This document shows positions 1 through 12,495 of a stretch of DNA of 64,000 nucleotides, one piece after another (position 1 is the first letter of the stretch; every line of letters starts with the position of its first letter). The translations under genes and the position numbers were made by a program. This stretch comes from Pisolithus tinctorius (Eukaryota; Basidiomycota; Agaricomycetes; Boletales; Pisolithaceae): assembly GCA_024663395.1 (NCBI GenBank), contig JANFAH010000011.1, forward strand, positions 992,001-1,056,000. The letters run 5' to 3'. The notes beneath the pieces were generated by a model. The model was not told the DNA's origin and searched no databases. It worked only from the letters and a program-made list of their open reading frames with translations.

Positions 1-125
1 GGTGTAGAGGGCTTGGATGCCTGGCGAGTGGCACACAAACTTTGAACACCAGGGGAAATGATTTCCTCTTCGACAGTGGCTGTGCATGGGTTGACTCATG
101 GAGGGTTGGCAGGACATGCCATGGG

Positions 126-1905
126 TCAAGCTGTGATTTCAACTCCATCAAAGTGGGCTTTCTTTCCATGGGGAATGACTGCTCCCTTGTTACCTTTATC
201 CGCTTGGTAGGTAGCCCAAGCTTGAGTGACATATGCTTGGAAGTCAGGGTCGGCTAAGTCTGCAACAGGTTCATCAGCATCTTGGACGGTGTTTAAGAAG
301 GCAGAAAGCTGGATCTCCAACTGCATGTCAACTTCAGGATGAGCAATGCAGAAGAGGTTAGCGGTGCCTTGCATGGAGCAGCAGGAGTCGCAGTGTGTGT
401 GCTGGCCTGGTCTCTGTCAGCCATGACATGGTCAACAGCCTCTCTCAGTGAGTTACACTCAGGGAAGTGTGGAATTTGGCTTCTGTCTGCAAGATAGAGG
501 CAGTTGTCTGTACCTCTCGAGATCTTACCGGCATGGATATAAACTTCAATGAGTGCGCACATTCCTGTCCAGTGGTTGGGGTCTGCACAGAAACCACAGC
601 TGGGTCTGCATTGCTGCGGCGGAGGCTGCATCTGGAAGTTGTATTCCTGTTTAACAACAGTACCAGCAGGTGGCACCTGCGGCATGCAGCTGGTGAGGCT
701 GCAGTACCCATCATCGGTACTGCGCTACGAAGAGTGGATCCTGTCAGCAGGAACTTGGTGGCTTTGACGACTTCTGCAAGTGGGTATGGATCATCAGGGT
801 GGAGGTCGGTGCAGACTATGGAGAGTCGATGACAAATACAGTCTGTGATGGCCCTCGGGAAGCCATTCAGGAACATGGAATCCCATTCTGTCTCTGCAAG
901 CTTTTTAGTTTTAATGAGCAGGGCAGAAATCTTAGCGAATTTCCACTGGTATTCTCTGAGGTCATCCTGGTTCCGCATAGGCTTGGACTGATATTCTTCG
1001 ATGAGGTACTGCAAGTCTGCATGGCAGTAGCAGTTGTCACCCTCGCAGCCAGGGTACAAACCCTTAACAGCGACTACAAAGGCATCCCAGTCATCAGCCG
1101 TGGGAGCGGCTTCCGGAAGTGTTTGCCAGACCTTGGCTTCTTCGAGGTCAGTGTAGCAGATTGCAGCTCTGATCTTGCCATGGTCATCAAGAGCAGCGAG
1201 AGTACCAAGGAAGTCGATGTCTTCAAGGTAGCGTGGAAGCTGTGTGGGAGAATCTCCACTAAATTTAGGTGAGTTTTGTGTACCGCAGAGCGGCATCTGA
1301 AACTGAGGATTAGCCATTGGTGGGTTAACCTGTGGTGGCAGTGCCGGATTGGTAATGGGTGGAACAGGTATTGGTTGTGGGTGTGAAGTGGTTGGTATAG
1401 TGCGCGAGCGAGCTGGCGGAAGTGTTGGCAGGTTACTAATTGGCTGATGGGTGGTCTGCGACCAAGTGAGTGGTTGCGGCAGTGTGGTGGATGGAACTGA
1501 GAGTCTGGGTATAGATTTGGAGGCATCAAAGAGACAGGAAAAAGAGGGCGGTGGTGATGATGAATCAGATGATGTGATGGGTGTTAAAGGTGATGGCAGG
1601 GTTTCAGGCCTTCGGGGAGTCAAGTGGATAAAGCCACTGGGAAAATCAGGGGCAGTGAGATCTAGGTGATCCGACGCGACAGATATCTGATCTTCCAAAA
1701 TATCAGGAGGAGTGATCGTGGGTAGTACCCATGGAATGTCAGCAGGTAATTGTGCATGATCCGGTGTTATGGGTGAAACAGGGCAGAAAATGTCAGAGTC
1801 TTCTGACAGGTTGAGATTGCAAAAGTGCAGGTGTAAATTTTCTAGTTCAGTGCATTCGGCGGTGCGCCTGAGTGACCTTCTGGAAGCGACAGCAGAACCC
1901 CTCAC
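126..1905 (-). pseudogene. Ty3/gypsy-type retrotransposon gag, frameshifted
   Basis: The reading frame opens at 1905 with a Pro/Ser-rich leader, followed by a capsid-like region (motifs such as SPKFSGD and YLEDIDFLGT). The frame shifts near 690. The next frame holds a retroviral zinc knuckle C-X2-C-X4-H-X4-C at 557-598 (CGFCADPNHW core). A third frame (374 down to 126) continues with an Asp/Glu-rich tail. Three frames for one continuous gag-like protein mean at least two indels, so the gene is broken. Gag would package retrotransposon RNA into cytoplasmic particles. Protease and reverse transcriptase would lie to the left, outside the window. The CpG content is higher than in the next 20 kb, so this relic is younger than its right-hand neighbours. 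Assignment rests on the knuckle and general layout; the exact clade is not certain. Confidence 0.75.
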
Positions 1906-2563
1906 AGTGGGCTCCAGTTGTAGGAAAAGTCCAAGTAGCTGTATAATATGAGCTAGATGGCTTAGATAACAACAATAAAAAATGAAGGGAATGAATTGTT
2001 TGTCCCAAGGGATTCTGGACTGTCGGGATTAGAAGGTGGAACCCAGCGCTTTGTAGTGGTAGTGATTTGTGACATGTGCGGCGTGGTCCGCAGAGTAGTA
2101 CTGGCGATGCAAATGGTGTGAGCGGTATATGTAGTTCGTGTGCAGTGGAATGCAAGGTGTGCAGTGTAGACAAAGTGTAAAGGAAATTTGTGGTGACCTT
2201 CCGAGTGCCCAAAAGGTCCTATTCTGTACCTAAGTACAGTGCTTTATAGTCTGGGCAAACCCGGAACCTAAGTAAGACAGGGTACAGTAAAGGAAAGCCA
2301 TGCGACAGCGCATGCACAGAAGACAGGCCAAAACAGAGGCTGAGGGTATACTACAAGCACTAAAGGAATAGAGACCATGATAAGAGAAAGAGTCCGAGGA
2401 AAAACAATGACTGGAGCACAGTGGCCGTGGGTATAGCACTGCGTGAGAGGGAGCGAGGGCATGGGAAGGTAGTGCATGAACAATGGTGAATGTGAGAGGG
2501 GAGTGGATGTAACAGTAGTCATGGAATGGTTAATGATAGGGGCTTGCACGTCCAGGGAATGCA
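1906..2563. other. non-coding stretch upstream of the gag remnant
   Basis: No convincing gene. The position fits the untranslated leader of the minus-strand gag element. A short inverted motif (GTACCTAAGTAC) lies near 2227. No LTR end could be fixed here because the right side is cut by a solo LTR insertion. Confidence 0.4.
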
Positions 2564-2568
2564 GATTC

Positions 2569-3020
2569 TGTTATGTTTCACCCCTAACTTTTCCTTTTCT
2601 GTTGTACGTTTACCTTGTGTTTGATCTGTTGGACTTACTTTCCTTTTAGAGCCGTCTTCTCTCTGATCTGACGGCTCCCTATTCCCACCACTAGCGTTAC
2701 TGGCTCGTTACATGCTTAGGACATGTGTCGTCATTGTTCAACCAATGGCGTAGTTACCTCGTTACATATGGACGCCTCATGGTCCGTTTCTGTGTAGTAT
2801 TTAGACTGCCGGCTCAAGTCCTGGAAACCCAGACTTGAGCTGCTCAATCATACGCAGCGTTCTCAGAACTTCGCCCTCAGTGTCCCTAACAAGGACCACT
2901 CTTACTGGTGTTGCCTCAAATCCTCTGTCATTTACAGAGGTTACTGCAGCCGTTGCTCAGTAGAAACCTTAGTCTGCAATTCAAGCTCTCCCTACATCTT
3001 GACTTAGGTCGAGCATAACA
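2569..3020. mobile_element. solo LTR (452 bp) with 5-bp target duplication
   Basis: The segment begins TGTTATG and ends CATAACA, a perfect 7-bp terminal inversion. It is flanked on both sides by GATTC (2564-2568 and 3021-3025). TG...CA ends plus a 5-bp duplication are diagnostic of an LTR retrotransposon integration. With no internal region left, this is a solo LTR made by LTR-LTR recombination. CpG dinucleotides are common in it, so the insertion is young compared with the CpG-poor DNA to its right. No partner coding element for this LTR was recognised in the window. Confidence 0.9.
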
Positions 3021-3102
3021 GATTCCTTACAACAGCATTCCAGTTTTCAACATATCTCCACCATCTCTGCAGATACAGAAACCATTCCCACACTCGCTTG
3101 TA

Positions 3103-3790
3103 GTGCTCAGCCATGCGATCCTACCTTCCAAGATTGGAAAGGATCTGCACACCCCACATGTTTCTACAGCACTCCCTCCAAAAGATGCTCATTTCGTTAA
3201 TTCTTCTGATATGGCCACCTCCACATCAATCATTTTGCTTGTCCCCTTTGCTAGGGACCATGGCTATGTATATCTACCAGGAGTTCCTACCAGCTTCCAT
3301 CCTGAAGCATCCTGGTACATCCCATCCTCGTCTGCCCCCTCCCAGCCCATCCAGCTTGGACAGCATGTTCTTCTTGCCAGTATGACCTCTAGGAGGACAT
3401 TCTTTGGTCGCCTCAGGTCTGTCATTCATTTGGAAAGGTCTTATGTGGTTGTTTCAGTCTCTCCAGTCCAAGAAGCATATGGATCCTTCCTCCCTGCTCC
3501 CTGCAACGTCTTCATACCAGTCTCATCCATCATTCTCCCAAAATTGTGACAGCTACAGTATAATCTACTGTTCTCCACTCTCCCTGATTGCATCCATGAT
3601 GAGTATGATGCACATCTTGCCTCCTTGTTGCAAGATACAGCAGAAGACACTCCCCCTTCATCCTCTCTTCCAACAGAGCCTCATTCATGAAGTATCTATT
3701 TGCTTCACTGAGAGGATTGTTTGGGGGGGAAAGTTGCGATCCCCTATGCTCCTGTCACCCCACAGACCCCCAAAGCTTGACCCCTGTTGA
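3103..3790 (+). pseudogene. conserved TE-associated protein fragment, possibly KOW-like
   Basis: A 148-residue frame (3103-3549) and a following frame (to 3790) belong to a sequence present again on the minus strand at 63596-63986. The two copies share about 60 residues at high identity, including QLGQHVLL, MTSRRTFFG and ERSYVVVSVSPV. The pattern of short beta-strand-like hydrophobic runs after a GQ.V turn resembles the KOW/SPT5-like proteins found in agaricomycete transposons; this is inference only. In-frame stops follow the conserved part, so the gene is broken. It sits next to an LTR-like repeat (3917-4645) in both copies, so it belongs to that element. Confidence 0.4.
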
Positions 3791-3916
3791 CATCTGACTC
3801 ACCCTGTCTGCTTTTGGATGTACTATATTGGCATCAGATCAGTGCTGCCTCTCTGTCATCCCACTTTGGCCCAAAGGAGATCTCTTCAAGATGTGACATG
3901 CACAGCCTCCCCCTAA

Positions 3917-4645
3917 TGCAATTCCAGTGCGCTTTCCCAGTTCCTGACATTACTTGACTCATACTTTGACATTCTGACTGTCTTTGACTCACTTATTGCC
4001 AATACTTACCAATCTTTTGACCTTGCTTACTGATTCTTCACCTTTTGGCTTACTTATCCTTACCAATGCTTACCAATGCTTCCTAAGACAATTACCCATC
4101 ACTTACATTCCTTACTCACCAGTTACCAATCACTTACCAAGTGTTTGCACCTTGTTTTCCATAGGCAACACCCCTGTACTGTATATAAATCACTGTACTT
4201 AGATAGCAGAAAAGAGATGTCAGAGAGCCCCTCTTGCTCGCATTTTATCATCTCTCAGTAAATCATTCATCAGCTTCGATAGTTGAGACTTTATTAAGGG
4301 TCTAGCTATCGTCTACTTTGCTTATCATCATCTATCATCAATATACTTCGCTCCAAGCCCTTCCTGAGCTCAGTGCAGCCTAGGACATTGAATTAAGTCA
4401 TCATCCATCCTTCTGTAGGCTGACAGCAGCCTACCCCATTGCAATCTATCGCATTCTTGCTCCCTCTTCGTCAGGAGCACCCCCAACCCTCAGCACTTGT
4501 CTTTGAGTGTTGTAGTTCACAAAAAACCCTCCCAAATCAAAGGTTCTACCATCTAGGTACTGCATAGGCACACCACCACTCACTCTTTTCATCTTTTGTG
4601 TTGGTTTTGGTTGGTTTCCACCACTGAACCTCACTTTGGCTCACA
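3917..4645. repeat. LTR-like repeat, family A, copy 1
   Basis: This 729-bp segment matches, in inverted orientation, 62644-63399 and in part 45332 to about 45520. The better-preserved copy has ends TGTGAG and ATCACA; here they are TGCAATT (3917) and CTCACA (4645). In both full copies the same C-rich motif (CCCCCTAA) adjoins one end, so that side faces element interior. A TATA-like box (TATATAAA) lies at 4182-4189. The ends and promoter suggest an LTR, but the tract beside it is pyrimidine-rich on the strand where a polypurine tract would be expected. Orientation is therefore unsettled. Confidence 0.6.
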
Positions 4646-5156
4646 ATGCATCCATGGAATATGCCTTCAGAGTCCAACAGTCCATATGGCAACCTGTCAC
4701 ACCTGCATTCAACTGCAGGTTGATCCCATCTCTCCTCAATGGTTACCCATCTTCATGTATATGTTTCTCTTCCATCAATAGACTGATCATCACTATCCTT
4801 GCCCCTCACTGCAGATGCCTTTGATCTGTCGCCAGTTTGGCCTCTACCCTGCTGTCATTCTGACTTGGGTATTACATATGTTTCATCTTTGCACAGTCTG
4901 CAGTCTGATGCTGTGGCCTTTATACTTATTTGACTTGTGTAGCAACAGTTACACATAGTCTACTAGAACATATATAAACATAGGATACCAAGCCATGTAT
5001 CCTTAGTTTATTTCTACCTTGCAATATGCCTCATTAAACCTACCCTCATTTGCTCTCATAAATCCAGGACATCCTTCAGGTCAAAAGATAGGTAGAGATC
5101 TCTTGCAGGCTCTAGTGAAGCATACCATTAGGGGTTATGACAAGTTTGGCCCATAG
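4646..5156. other. no recognisable gene
   Basis: Between the family A repeat and the Plavaka relic. Only short frames; nothing recognisable. It may include the lost N-terminus of the transposase. Confidence 0.4.
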
Positions 5157-8058
5157 GTGTCCTCTTGCTACTCGTGCCTAGTCCATTTGATTAAGTCACC
5201 CTGCTTGAGCATAACACAAGGTGGCAACATGCCACCATTTGCAGACCACAAGGAGCTATATAATACAATTGACACTACACCACTTGGCAATGTTCCATGG
5301 GACAGTTTCAAGTTAAAGTACAGTGGTGAACACCCCATGGGAGCTGTTCCTCCTTGGATGGACCAGACATATGAGTTCTGGTTCTGCCCAGCCCATTCTC
5401 TCATAGCAGATATGCTTGCCAACACAGAGTTCAACAGTGAGTTCAACTACACTCCTTACTGGGACTTTTCAAAGGACAGCAAGAAGCAATGGTATGAAAA
5501 CTTCATGTCAGGGGATTGGGCATGGATGCAAGTGATATGTATTTCCATTTGTCCATGTATGAAGGCTCATGCACCATAGGACAAGATATGCAAGGATGAA
5601 TCAACACATGGCAGAACATTTGTTCCCATTATTCTTGGGAGTGACATGGCCACAGGCCAGAATGACTACTGGCCTGTATATATATCTATTGGGAACATTC
5701 ATAACAATGTCTGGCATGCTCATTGAAACAGTGTTGAACTCCTTGCATTCCTCACCATCCCAAAAGGTTCATTTTCATTGTTACTGGATTCAGAGCTTGT
5801 ACTGACTTGTAAATCTTACAGTGGTGAAGAAATATGTTGATGACCCTGTATTTCAGCAGTTCAAAAAACAACTTTTCCATGTCACTATGTCAAGGATACT
5901 GGCCTCCCTCAAGCCCAGCATGACAATGCCCCAAATCATGAAATGCCCAGATCATCATTTTTGCTGCATTATTTTTGGCCTCAGTCCATACATTGCTGAC
6001 TATCCTGAGCAACTTCTCATTTCAGGGATCATTCAAAACTGGTGTGGAAGGTTCATTCAGCATCCATCTCATGCTTTTCTACCCAATATGTTTCAACAGA
6101 TGTATTGCTTTCCCTAATGACCTTGATGGTGGTGGGGCACCATGGACCTCAGAACTTACTCAAATGCTGATCGAGGAACTGTCTCTTGGCATTCTTTGGG
6201 ATGAGTGGGGGATTGATGGAAATGTTGTGGTAAGTCATTGAATCTTAAACTGGAACCTTGCCGCTATAAATTCTTCATGCAGCCATTTACTGATGATTTC
6301 CCTTGCACCAACATTTGTCAACTCCTTGCACCAGACCTTCTCCATCAGCTTGTGAAAGGAACATTCAAAGATCACCTGGTCAAGTGGGTTGGAAAATATC
6401 TGGAGTTGGAGTATGGCAAGACTGGTGCCAAGGAATGGTTAGCAGATATTGATCAATGGCAAGTTTAATTGATGTGATGAATTAACATATCTGACATGTA
6501 CTGCCAGTATTGCCTCAGTGCTGCCATTTCCAGGGTTGCAATGGTTTCCTGATGGGTGGGGGTTCAGCCAGTGGACTGGGGATGATTCAAAAGTGCTGAT
6601 GAAGGTGGGCCATTTCCCATTCCTCTGTTTCAATGCTGTCTCATTCTGTGTAGGTATACCTACCTGCCATTGAGGGCCACATTCTGGAAGATGTCATATG
6701 AATGTTCCACATATTTTTAGAGGTTTGCTACATTGTCTGCCAGAATGTCATAACTGAAGATACTGTTGCTGAGTTCAAAGATGTGTTGGATCGGTTTCAT
6801 CATTACTGCAAAATTTTCAGAGACATTGGCATCCATGTGGATGGCTTCTCCCTTCCATGCTAGCATCCTCTTGTCCACTATGAATCATTGATTTTCCTTT
6901 TCAGTGTGCCAAATGGCTTGTGTACATCAATTACTGAATCAAAGCACATCACCACAGTTAAGAAACCTTGGCACTGCTCAAACAAGTATAATGCCCTCAG
7001 ACAAATCCTGCAAACCAACCATCACATTTCTCAGCTCCCTGCAGCTTGTGCTGGTTTTGAAGCCTGAGGGATGCTGCCAGCTTTGCATCAACCCTATTAT
7101 CCTCCACTGAATGGTATGTTCATGATTTTCTGGTGTTTGGATAATAACCCTTACATGCCCACAGCCACTCCCCACTACAATACAGGTGTCAACCAGGTTG
7201 GGGGCAGGGAAAATAGCAATGTTGCACAGCATGGAGATGGAGAGTTTTCAACCTTGGATGAGGATGATGACAATGCAGGAATTGTGGATGAACACCCTGG
7301 GTTGATACATTCAGACATGAAGCTCTCATGCACCCCTGGTGAGTGACATCATTCTGTCAATGCACCTGAGTTGGCTTGAACATACTAACATGAACTCTTG
7401 TCAAGCTTGTAACCATGTGAAGAATGCTCTCACGCTGGCAATTGAGCTGGGTATCCCTTTGCTCCCTGGGCTCATTGCTTGATTTATCTTTGAACAACTC
7501 CACCCAGATTCTACAACACTGATCACTTCCCACTGTGTTACTCCCTTCACTGGTCATGTCAAGATTTTTCATTCAGCCACTGCAATGTTTGTAGCCCCAA
7601 GTGACCCAAGTGGTATTGGCAGCATGTGGCATGAATACATTTGTGCAATGCCTTCATGGCATCAAGGTCCTGGATGGTACAACTGTGTCTTTGTGAGCAC
7701 AGATGATATGAAGGAAGGAATGCTCAGCATGGATGTTGCTCAAGTTTTGTGCCTTTTCTCTTTTGTTCACACCAATGGCCAGACATTCCCATGCACACTG
7801 ATCCATTGGTTCGATCAAATTGCTGATGAACCTGACAAATTGACAGGCATGTGGATGGTTGCACTGTCTTTTGTGGAGGACAGCTTGCACCTCACAGTAA
7901 TACATATTGACAGTATCATTTGTAGCATGCATCTCCTACCAATTTTCAGGGACAAGTATGTCCCACCATATGTCAATTGTCACAATTCATTGGACATATT
8001 CAGCAGATTCTATGTCAGTCATTTTGCAGACCACCACATGTTCAAGCTGGTGTCATAA
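5157..8058 (+). pseudogene. Plavaka-type transposase relic
   Basis: Successive plus-strand fragments match the order of agaricomycete Plavaka (CACTA-related) transposases. They include GGNMPPFADHKELYNTID and MSGDWAWMQ near the start, THGRTFVPIILGS, PYIADYPEQLL, DLDGGGAPW, LLAPDLLHQLVKGTFKDHL at about 6330-6380, then a C-terminal block (7585-8058) containing CVFVSTDD and LIHWFD. A Plavaka transposase would cut and paste DNA in the nucleus. Frames change many times and stops are frequent, beyond what introns explain. The family's NNVRRAHRN motif reads NNVWHAH*N here, which is Arg codons lost by C-to-T or G-to-A change. Terminal repeats of the element were not found. Family assignment is firm; inactivity is certain. 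Confidence 0.85.
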
Positions 8059-8528
8059 TTCTTTTGTAACTCACACTACTTTGATTTACTTTAGAATTTA
8101 TTGAGCTTATGGAACTCTATGCCAAAACAGCCATAAGACCACTAAGATCCATAAGATATGTGAGATAATGAAATAGTTGGCTCATTTGTCTTAATGTTCT
8201 CAACAAATGCAGCATGCTTAGCCCAGTGCTACAAGCAGTCACAAGTATGTTAAGCTGACATAAGTGTGTTTTAAGTATGAATAAGACTTTTGTTAATTTC
8301 CTGATGTGGCTATTAGTATGTATCTAGTATGAGCCCCCTGTCATGGCCCACTGGTGCCTCATGAGTGCATAAATACCATGCATGTCAGACACACCATTCT
8401 TTTGTTGTGAGGTCAGCTTTGGACATCTAACGTCAAGTTGTCCTTGGTGTTCTTGTAGTAGCATCAGGAAACTTACAAAGCATCTGCAAACAGTATTTTT
8501 TCCCATAGGAGATTTGCAGCTACAGAGC
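8059..8528. other. no recognisable gene
   Basis: Non-coding, CpG-poor sequence between the Plavaka relic and repeat family C. Confidence 0.4.
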
Positions 8529-8632
8529 ACCTGGTACTCCCACTTATATAATCTAATTAGGCACAATATTGCTGTTTTGATGTCAGTCTAAGATGAGGCA
8601 TTTGAGGTGTTTTCCCAAGAGCCACTAAGCTA

Positions 8633-11600
8633 TGGTGCACTTCACCTAGTCACCACCACTTTGGTACAGATGCAAAATTGGCCAGTGAACAAGGTTCAGT
8701 AGGTGCTGAGAAGCTCTGAAAGGTGGACTAGCAGCTAAGCGAAGGGTTGAAGTTCAACATTGACATTTTCCATGCTAATGTAGTAAAGTAATGAAAGCCT
8801 TGCTTGATGACTGGAACTTGAAGGCCATGCCTTGCCCGAGTCACACTAGAAACCACTTTTTGAAAGCTGCCACAACAGCTTGTGCTGGAAAGTCTCACCA
8901 AAGCAAAAGCTCTCTGAATAATTCTGGCAACCTGGTTATTGAGCTTCTGACAGATTTCAAACCTGAAAATGAAGATGTCAGTCAAGCAGACTGTGTTGAT
9001 GAGGCAGAAACATTTGAATGTGACTGGGATGGAAGTGTCAACCATCAGCCAGAGGATCTACAGTCTTCTGGTGAGGGAGGCACTGGGAGCAAGTCAGAAG
9101 CCAGTTCAGATGAGTCAGAGGTGGAGATTTTGGAGCTGGAGGGGGAGGAACTCTTGCAAAGCTTAGGATGATGCATTGCGAAGGAACAGGAGCTGCTTAC
9201 CACCCTGACACCCTTCGAGAGGCTGAAAAACATACATGCAAGTGCATGGGCAAAGGTGGAGAAGAATCAGCATCTTGGGTACAATGGGCTGTCAAAATGG
9301 ATGAGGCAGTGGCAAGAACAAAAGGCACATGAGGAGGATGCCACAGATGCCATGCTGCACCAAAGGTGAGCCTATGAAGTTACTGTTGAACAAGTCAAGT
9401 ATGAAAGCTCACATAAAATCAGTGAATCTGCTGGGTTGATGCACTCATACTTCAATTGTACAGACACACATGACAAATCAATGTGGCTCCAGCACATTGA
9501 CACCCAAGGGATCAGGATCCAGTGCTGTGGGAAATCTTGCCAATGCCACCAGCAGTAGTGGAGTGATGACTGATGATGTTTTCAATGGTTACCTTTCTGA
9601 TCTGTCTGACTCAGAGTCTGATGGCAGTGACATCAATGGGCAAGACCCTACCAAGCACAGTTCCACAGATGTGAGCATGCCAAATGCTCAAGACCAACAA
9701 TCAGCTCCTGTACAATATGCCCCACCCTTGAAACATTGTCAACTTGAAGTCCTAGCATGCACATCTCACCAGCAGGCTTGAATACATCAAGAAAAAGTGC
9801 TGGAGTCAGCTCTTGAAGATATTGAGAAAATTATCCACCCTAAAACAAATGCCTTCAATGCTGGTCAGCATGGACTACAGGCATACCAGGCACAAGCCAT
9901 CCAAAGCTGCTTGTGGATGGTGGTCCACAATAAGAAGAATCACATTAAAGCATCTGAATGGGCTACTGAGAGCCAAGGCTTTGCTGAGCAATGGGGTGGA
10001 TGTATGGTGTGCCAATGGGTCAGAAAGTGGGTTGATGCATGTGAGCTTCCAGTTTCATTCTGAGAATGTCACATAAAGACATTTTCACTGTATGATGACC
10101 CTGCAATCCATGATGAAATATGATTGTTTCTATGCTCAAACAAGTGGGCCATGAATTCAGAAAAACTTGTGGAGTTCAGCAAAGAAAAAAAAGTCCCTGC
10201 AGCAGTGGAGCAATATCTCAAACACCTCACTGAAATTGAGATGCCCCAAGGTCTTAAAAAATATATGGAACTTGAGTTGTTCCCTTGCATTCAACTGAAA
10301 CCCAGTAAAGGGATCTCTGTGGCAACTGCATGCTGTTTTTTAAAATGCAAGGGATTCCAATTTCAGAAGTACAAGAAATCACTATACTATGATGGTCATG
10401 AACAACCAGATGTTGTTGCAGACTGCCAAGAACACTTTCTTCCCATGATGGCAAAGTATGAGGAATGGCTGGTGGAATATATTGTTGGGGATGTTGAGCA
10501 CAAGGTACCAAAGAACATTGTTGGGTGATGACTTGTGCTTGCTGCACATGATGAAATGTCAGCCCAGGCAAATGATGATGGTGGGGAGGGTTGGGTCCAA
10601 GAGCAGTGACTACAAAAGAAAGGGGCAGGGTGTGGCTTGCATCAGAGTGGTGTAATCTGTCTGACAGTTGGATGGTTGCAGGAGGCAAGTCAGACATTGG
10701 AATATGGAAAGAATTATGATGGATTTTGGACAGGGGAGCTCTTTTTGAAACAGATACTGGTTTTCTTGATTTGTGGGACTCCAATGCTCACCAGCAGTAT
10801 CAACAGTTGCAAGAAAAAATAATCCCAGCCTTTGAAAGAGCTCATGGCCTGGGATATCAAATGCTACTTATGGTTGATAACTCACAGGGCCATTCTGCAT
10901 ATGCAAAGGATGCTCTTCTTGCATCACACATGAATGTAAACCCAGGTGGTAAACAAGCCCACATGTGGGATGGGTGGTTCATCTGCAATGGAGCAAAGAT
11001 CATACAGCCAATGATCTTTCCATGGAATCATCCTGAATTCCCTGACATGCTGAAGGGGATGAAACAGGTCCTTACTGAATGTGGTTTGTGGCAAGATAAC
11101 CTTCAAGCATGGTGCAAATCCCACTGCACATCTGATCATTGCTGTGCAAAACAAGTGCTCAATCATCAACTGGACTTCCAAGAACAAAAGTCACTCATTG
11201 AGGAAGTTGTTGAGTCAGCTGGTCACCTATGTATCTTCCTTCCCAAGTTTCACTGTAAACTGAACTTTATTGAGTACTTCTGGGGAGCTACAAAACAGTA
11301 TCTGTGCAGTCATTGTGACTATACATTCACTTCACTTCAGAAAAACATGCCACAAGCTTTGGCATCAGTTGATGTTCACACCATTCAGAAATGGGAACAT
11401 CAGATGAAGCAGTGGATGGAGGCTTATAGAACTGGACTGGGAGCATGGGATGCACAATTTCAGGTGCAAGCATTCAGCTCGAGGTGATACAAGTCACAGT
11501 GGTGAATCACTGAAATGGTGGCAAAAGCAGTGGAGGGTCATTAACCACATATGGTAGTTGAAAGGGGTCACCTTCCTAATTAGATTGTTCACATGCCACA

Positions 11601-11784
11601 GTGCAAATTTGGTTGAGGTAGAAATTTATAACATCTTCATTTTTTTGATAATCAAAAATTGGGTTAGTGGAGTTGTTCTAATGATCAATTAGAGTGTTTT
11701 CACTAAGCAACTAAGGCATATGTCAAGATTTGTGTGTGCCATAACATTTGTACAAAAGTAGTGGTGATTAGGTGAAGTGCACCA
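8633..11784 (+). mobile_element. IS630/Tc1-like DDE transposon, TA-flanked
   Basis: The ends are inverted repeats of about 40 bp starting TGGTGCACTTCACCTA, with four mismatches between ends. TA lies just outside each end (8631-8632 and 11785-11786). Repeat family C at 44756-45323 provides the empty site: there gccgctaagc-TA-cctgagcc is continuous, whereas here the element separates the same two flanks and TA is present twice. This proves the ends and a 2-bp TA duplication, as expected for the IS630/Tc1/mariner group. Length is 3,152 bp. Confidence 0.92.
8791..11487 (+). pseudogene. DDE transposase of the 8633-11784 transposon
   Basis: Fragments follow the order of a large basidiomycete DDE transposase: an acidic Ser-rich N-terminus (8791-9171), a linker (9470-9781), a middle region (9797-10528), and the catalytic end (10726-11487). 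The triad is visible: HDEMSAQAND (Asp codon 10550-10552), MVDNSQGH (Asp codon 10876-10878) and LNFIEYFWG (Glu 132 residues after the second Asp). The N-x-IE-x-x-W context is typical of IS630/Tc1 catalytic cores, but the protein is much longer than a mariner transposase. Stops and frame changes at about 9172, 9782, 10064 and 10528 show it is dead. The surrounding sequence is CpG-free for long stretches (for example 10141-10500), so decay is old. Confidence 0.85.
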
Positions 11785-12221
11785 TACCTGAGCTGCACCA
11801 GGCACATTGGGATTTGTCATCAGTGCCCCACCAACGCTTCCCATGCACATGTTGTGTCATCCCCAACACCCCTCATTGCTGTTGTTGACAGTGAGCTTGC
11901 ATATCTCAACAACTACACAATGTACAAACATCAGACTCTCACAGCTGTATAGTACTCATGTCTAGCTAGCATTCTGTAACATATTATTAATTACCACTGG
12001 ATACTAAGTACTAAGCTACCAGAGCTGTGTCATGTCACACTAGGATTTGTCATCAATGCACCACCAGTACTTCCCATGCATGTGACATGTCATCCTGAAC
12101 ACCTCTCTTGTTGCTGTTGTCAACAGTGAGCCTGCATATCTCAACAACTACACAATGCACAAATGTCAGACTTTCATGGCTGTATAGTACTCATGTCTAG
12201 CTAGTGTTCTGTAACATATTC

Positions 12222-12495
12222 CTGGATCCTGTTAGGCCCAGGTCTGTATACTCTTTGTCAGGGTTGATCATGCTGGGCTGGTCCCCTGGTCATGTGTTGA
12301 GGGTGGGAACTCTGGGGTTAACTCAATATGTGGTAGGGATTTTTTGTCAGTGGACATTACATCTAGCAGACTATGTGGAAGCACATGGTAGATTGTGCAC
12401 ATCTCATGGACAGTGGTGTGTGCCACTTGTATATTGACATTACTGGAGTCAGTGATGATTTCGTGATCTCTTATGAGTTTCTGCAGTGAGAGTAT
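12222..12495. other. no recognisable gene
   Basis: Short spacer between repeat family C and the first Helitron-like coding fragments. The 5' terminus of the Helitron was not located. Confidence 0.4.

Larger units (their letters stand above)
8529..12221. repeat. repeat family C, copy 1, split by a DNA transposon
   Basis: Segments 8529-8632 and 11785-12221 together match the uninterrupted copy at 44756-45323. The right part contains two tandem units of about 225 bp (GGATTTGTCATCA ... CTAGCTAG ... TTCTGTAACATAT). The DNA transposon at 8633-11784 sits inside it at a TA. No coding content was recognised; the repeat's class is unknown. Confidence 0.8.

Noticed and set aside
3905..3925. TTAGGG-like motif beside LTR-like repeats as telomeric sequence
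   Set aside because: It is a single C/G-rich tract next to an LTR-like end, not a tandem array.
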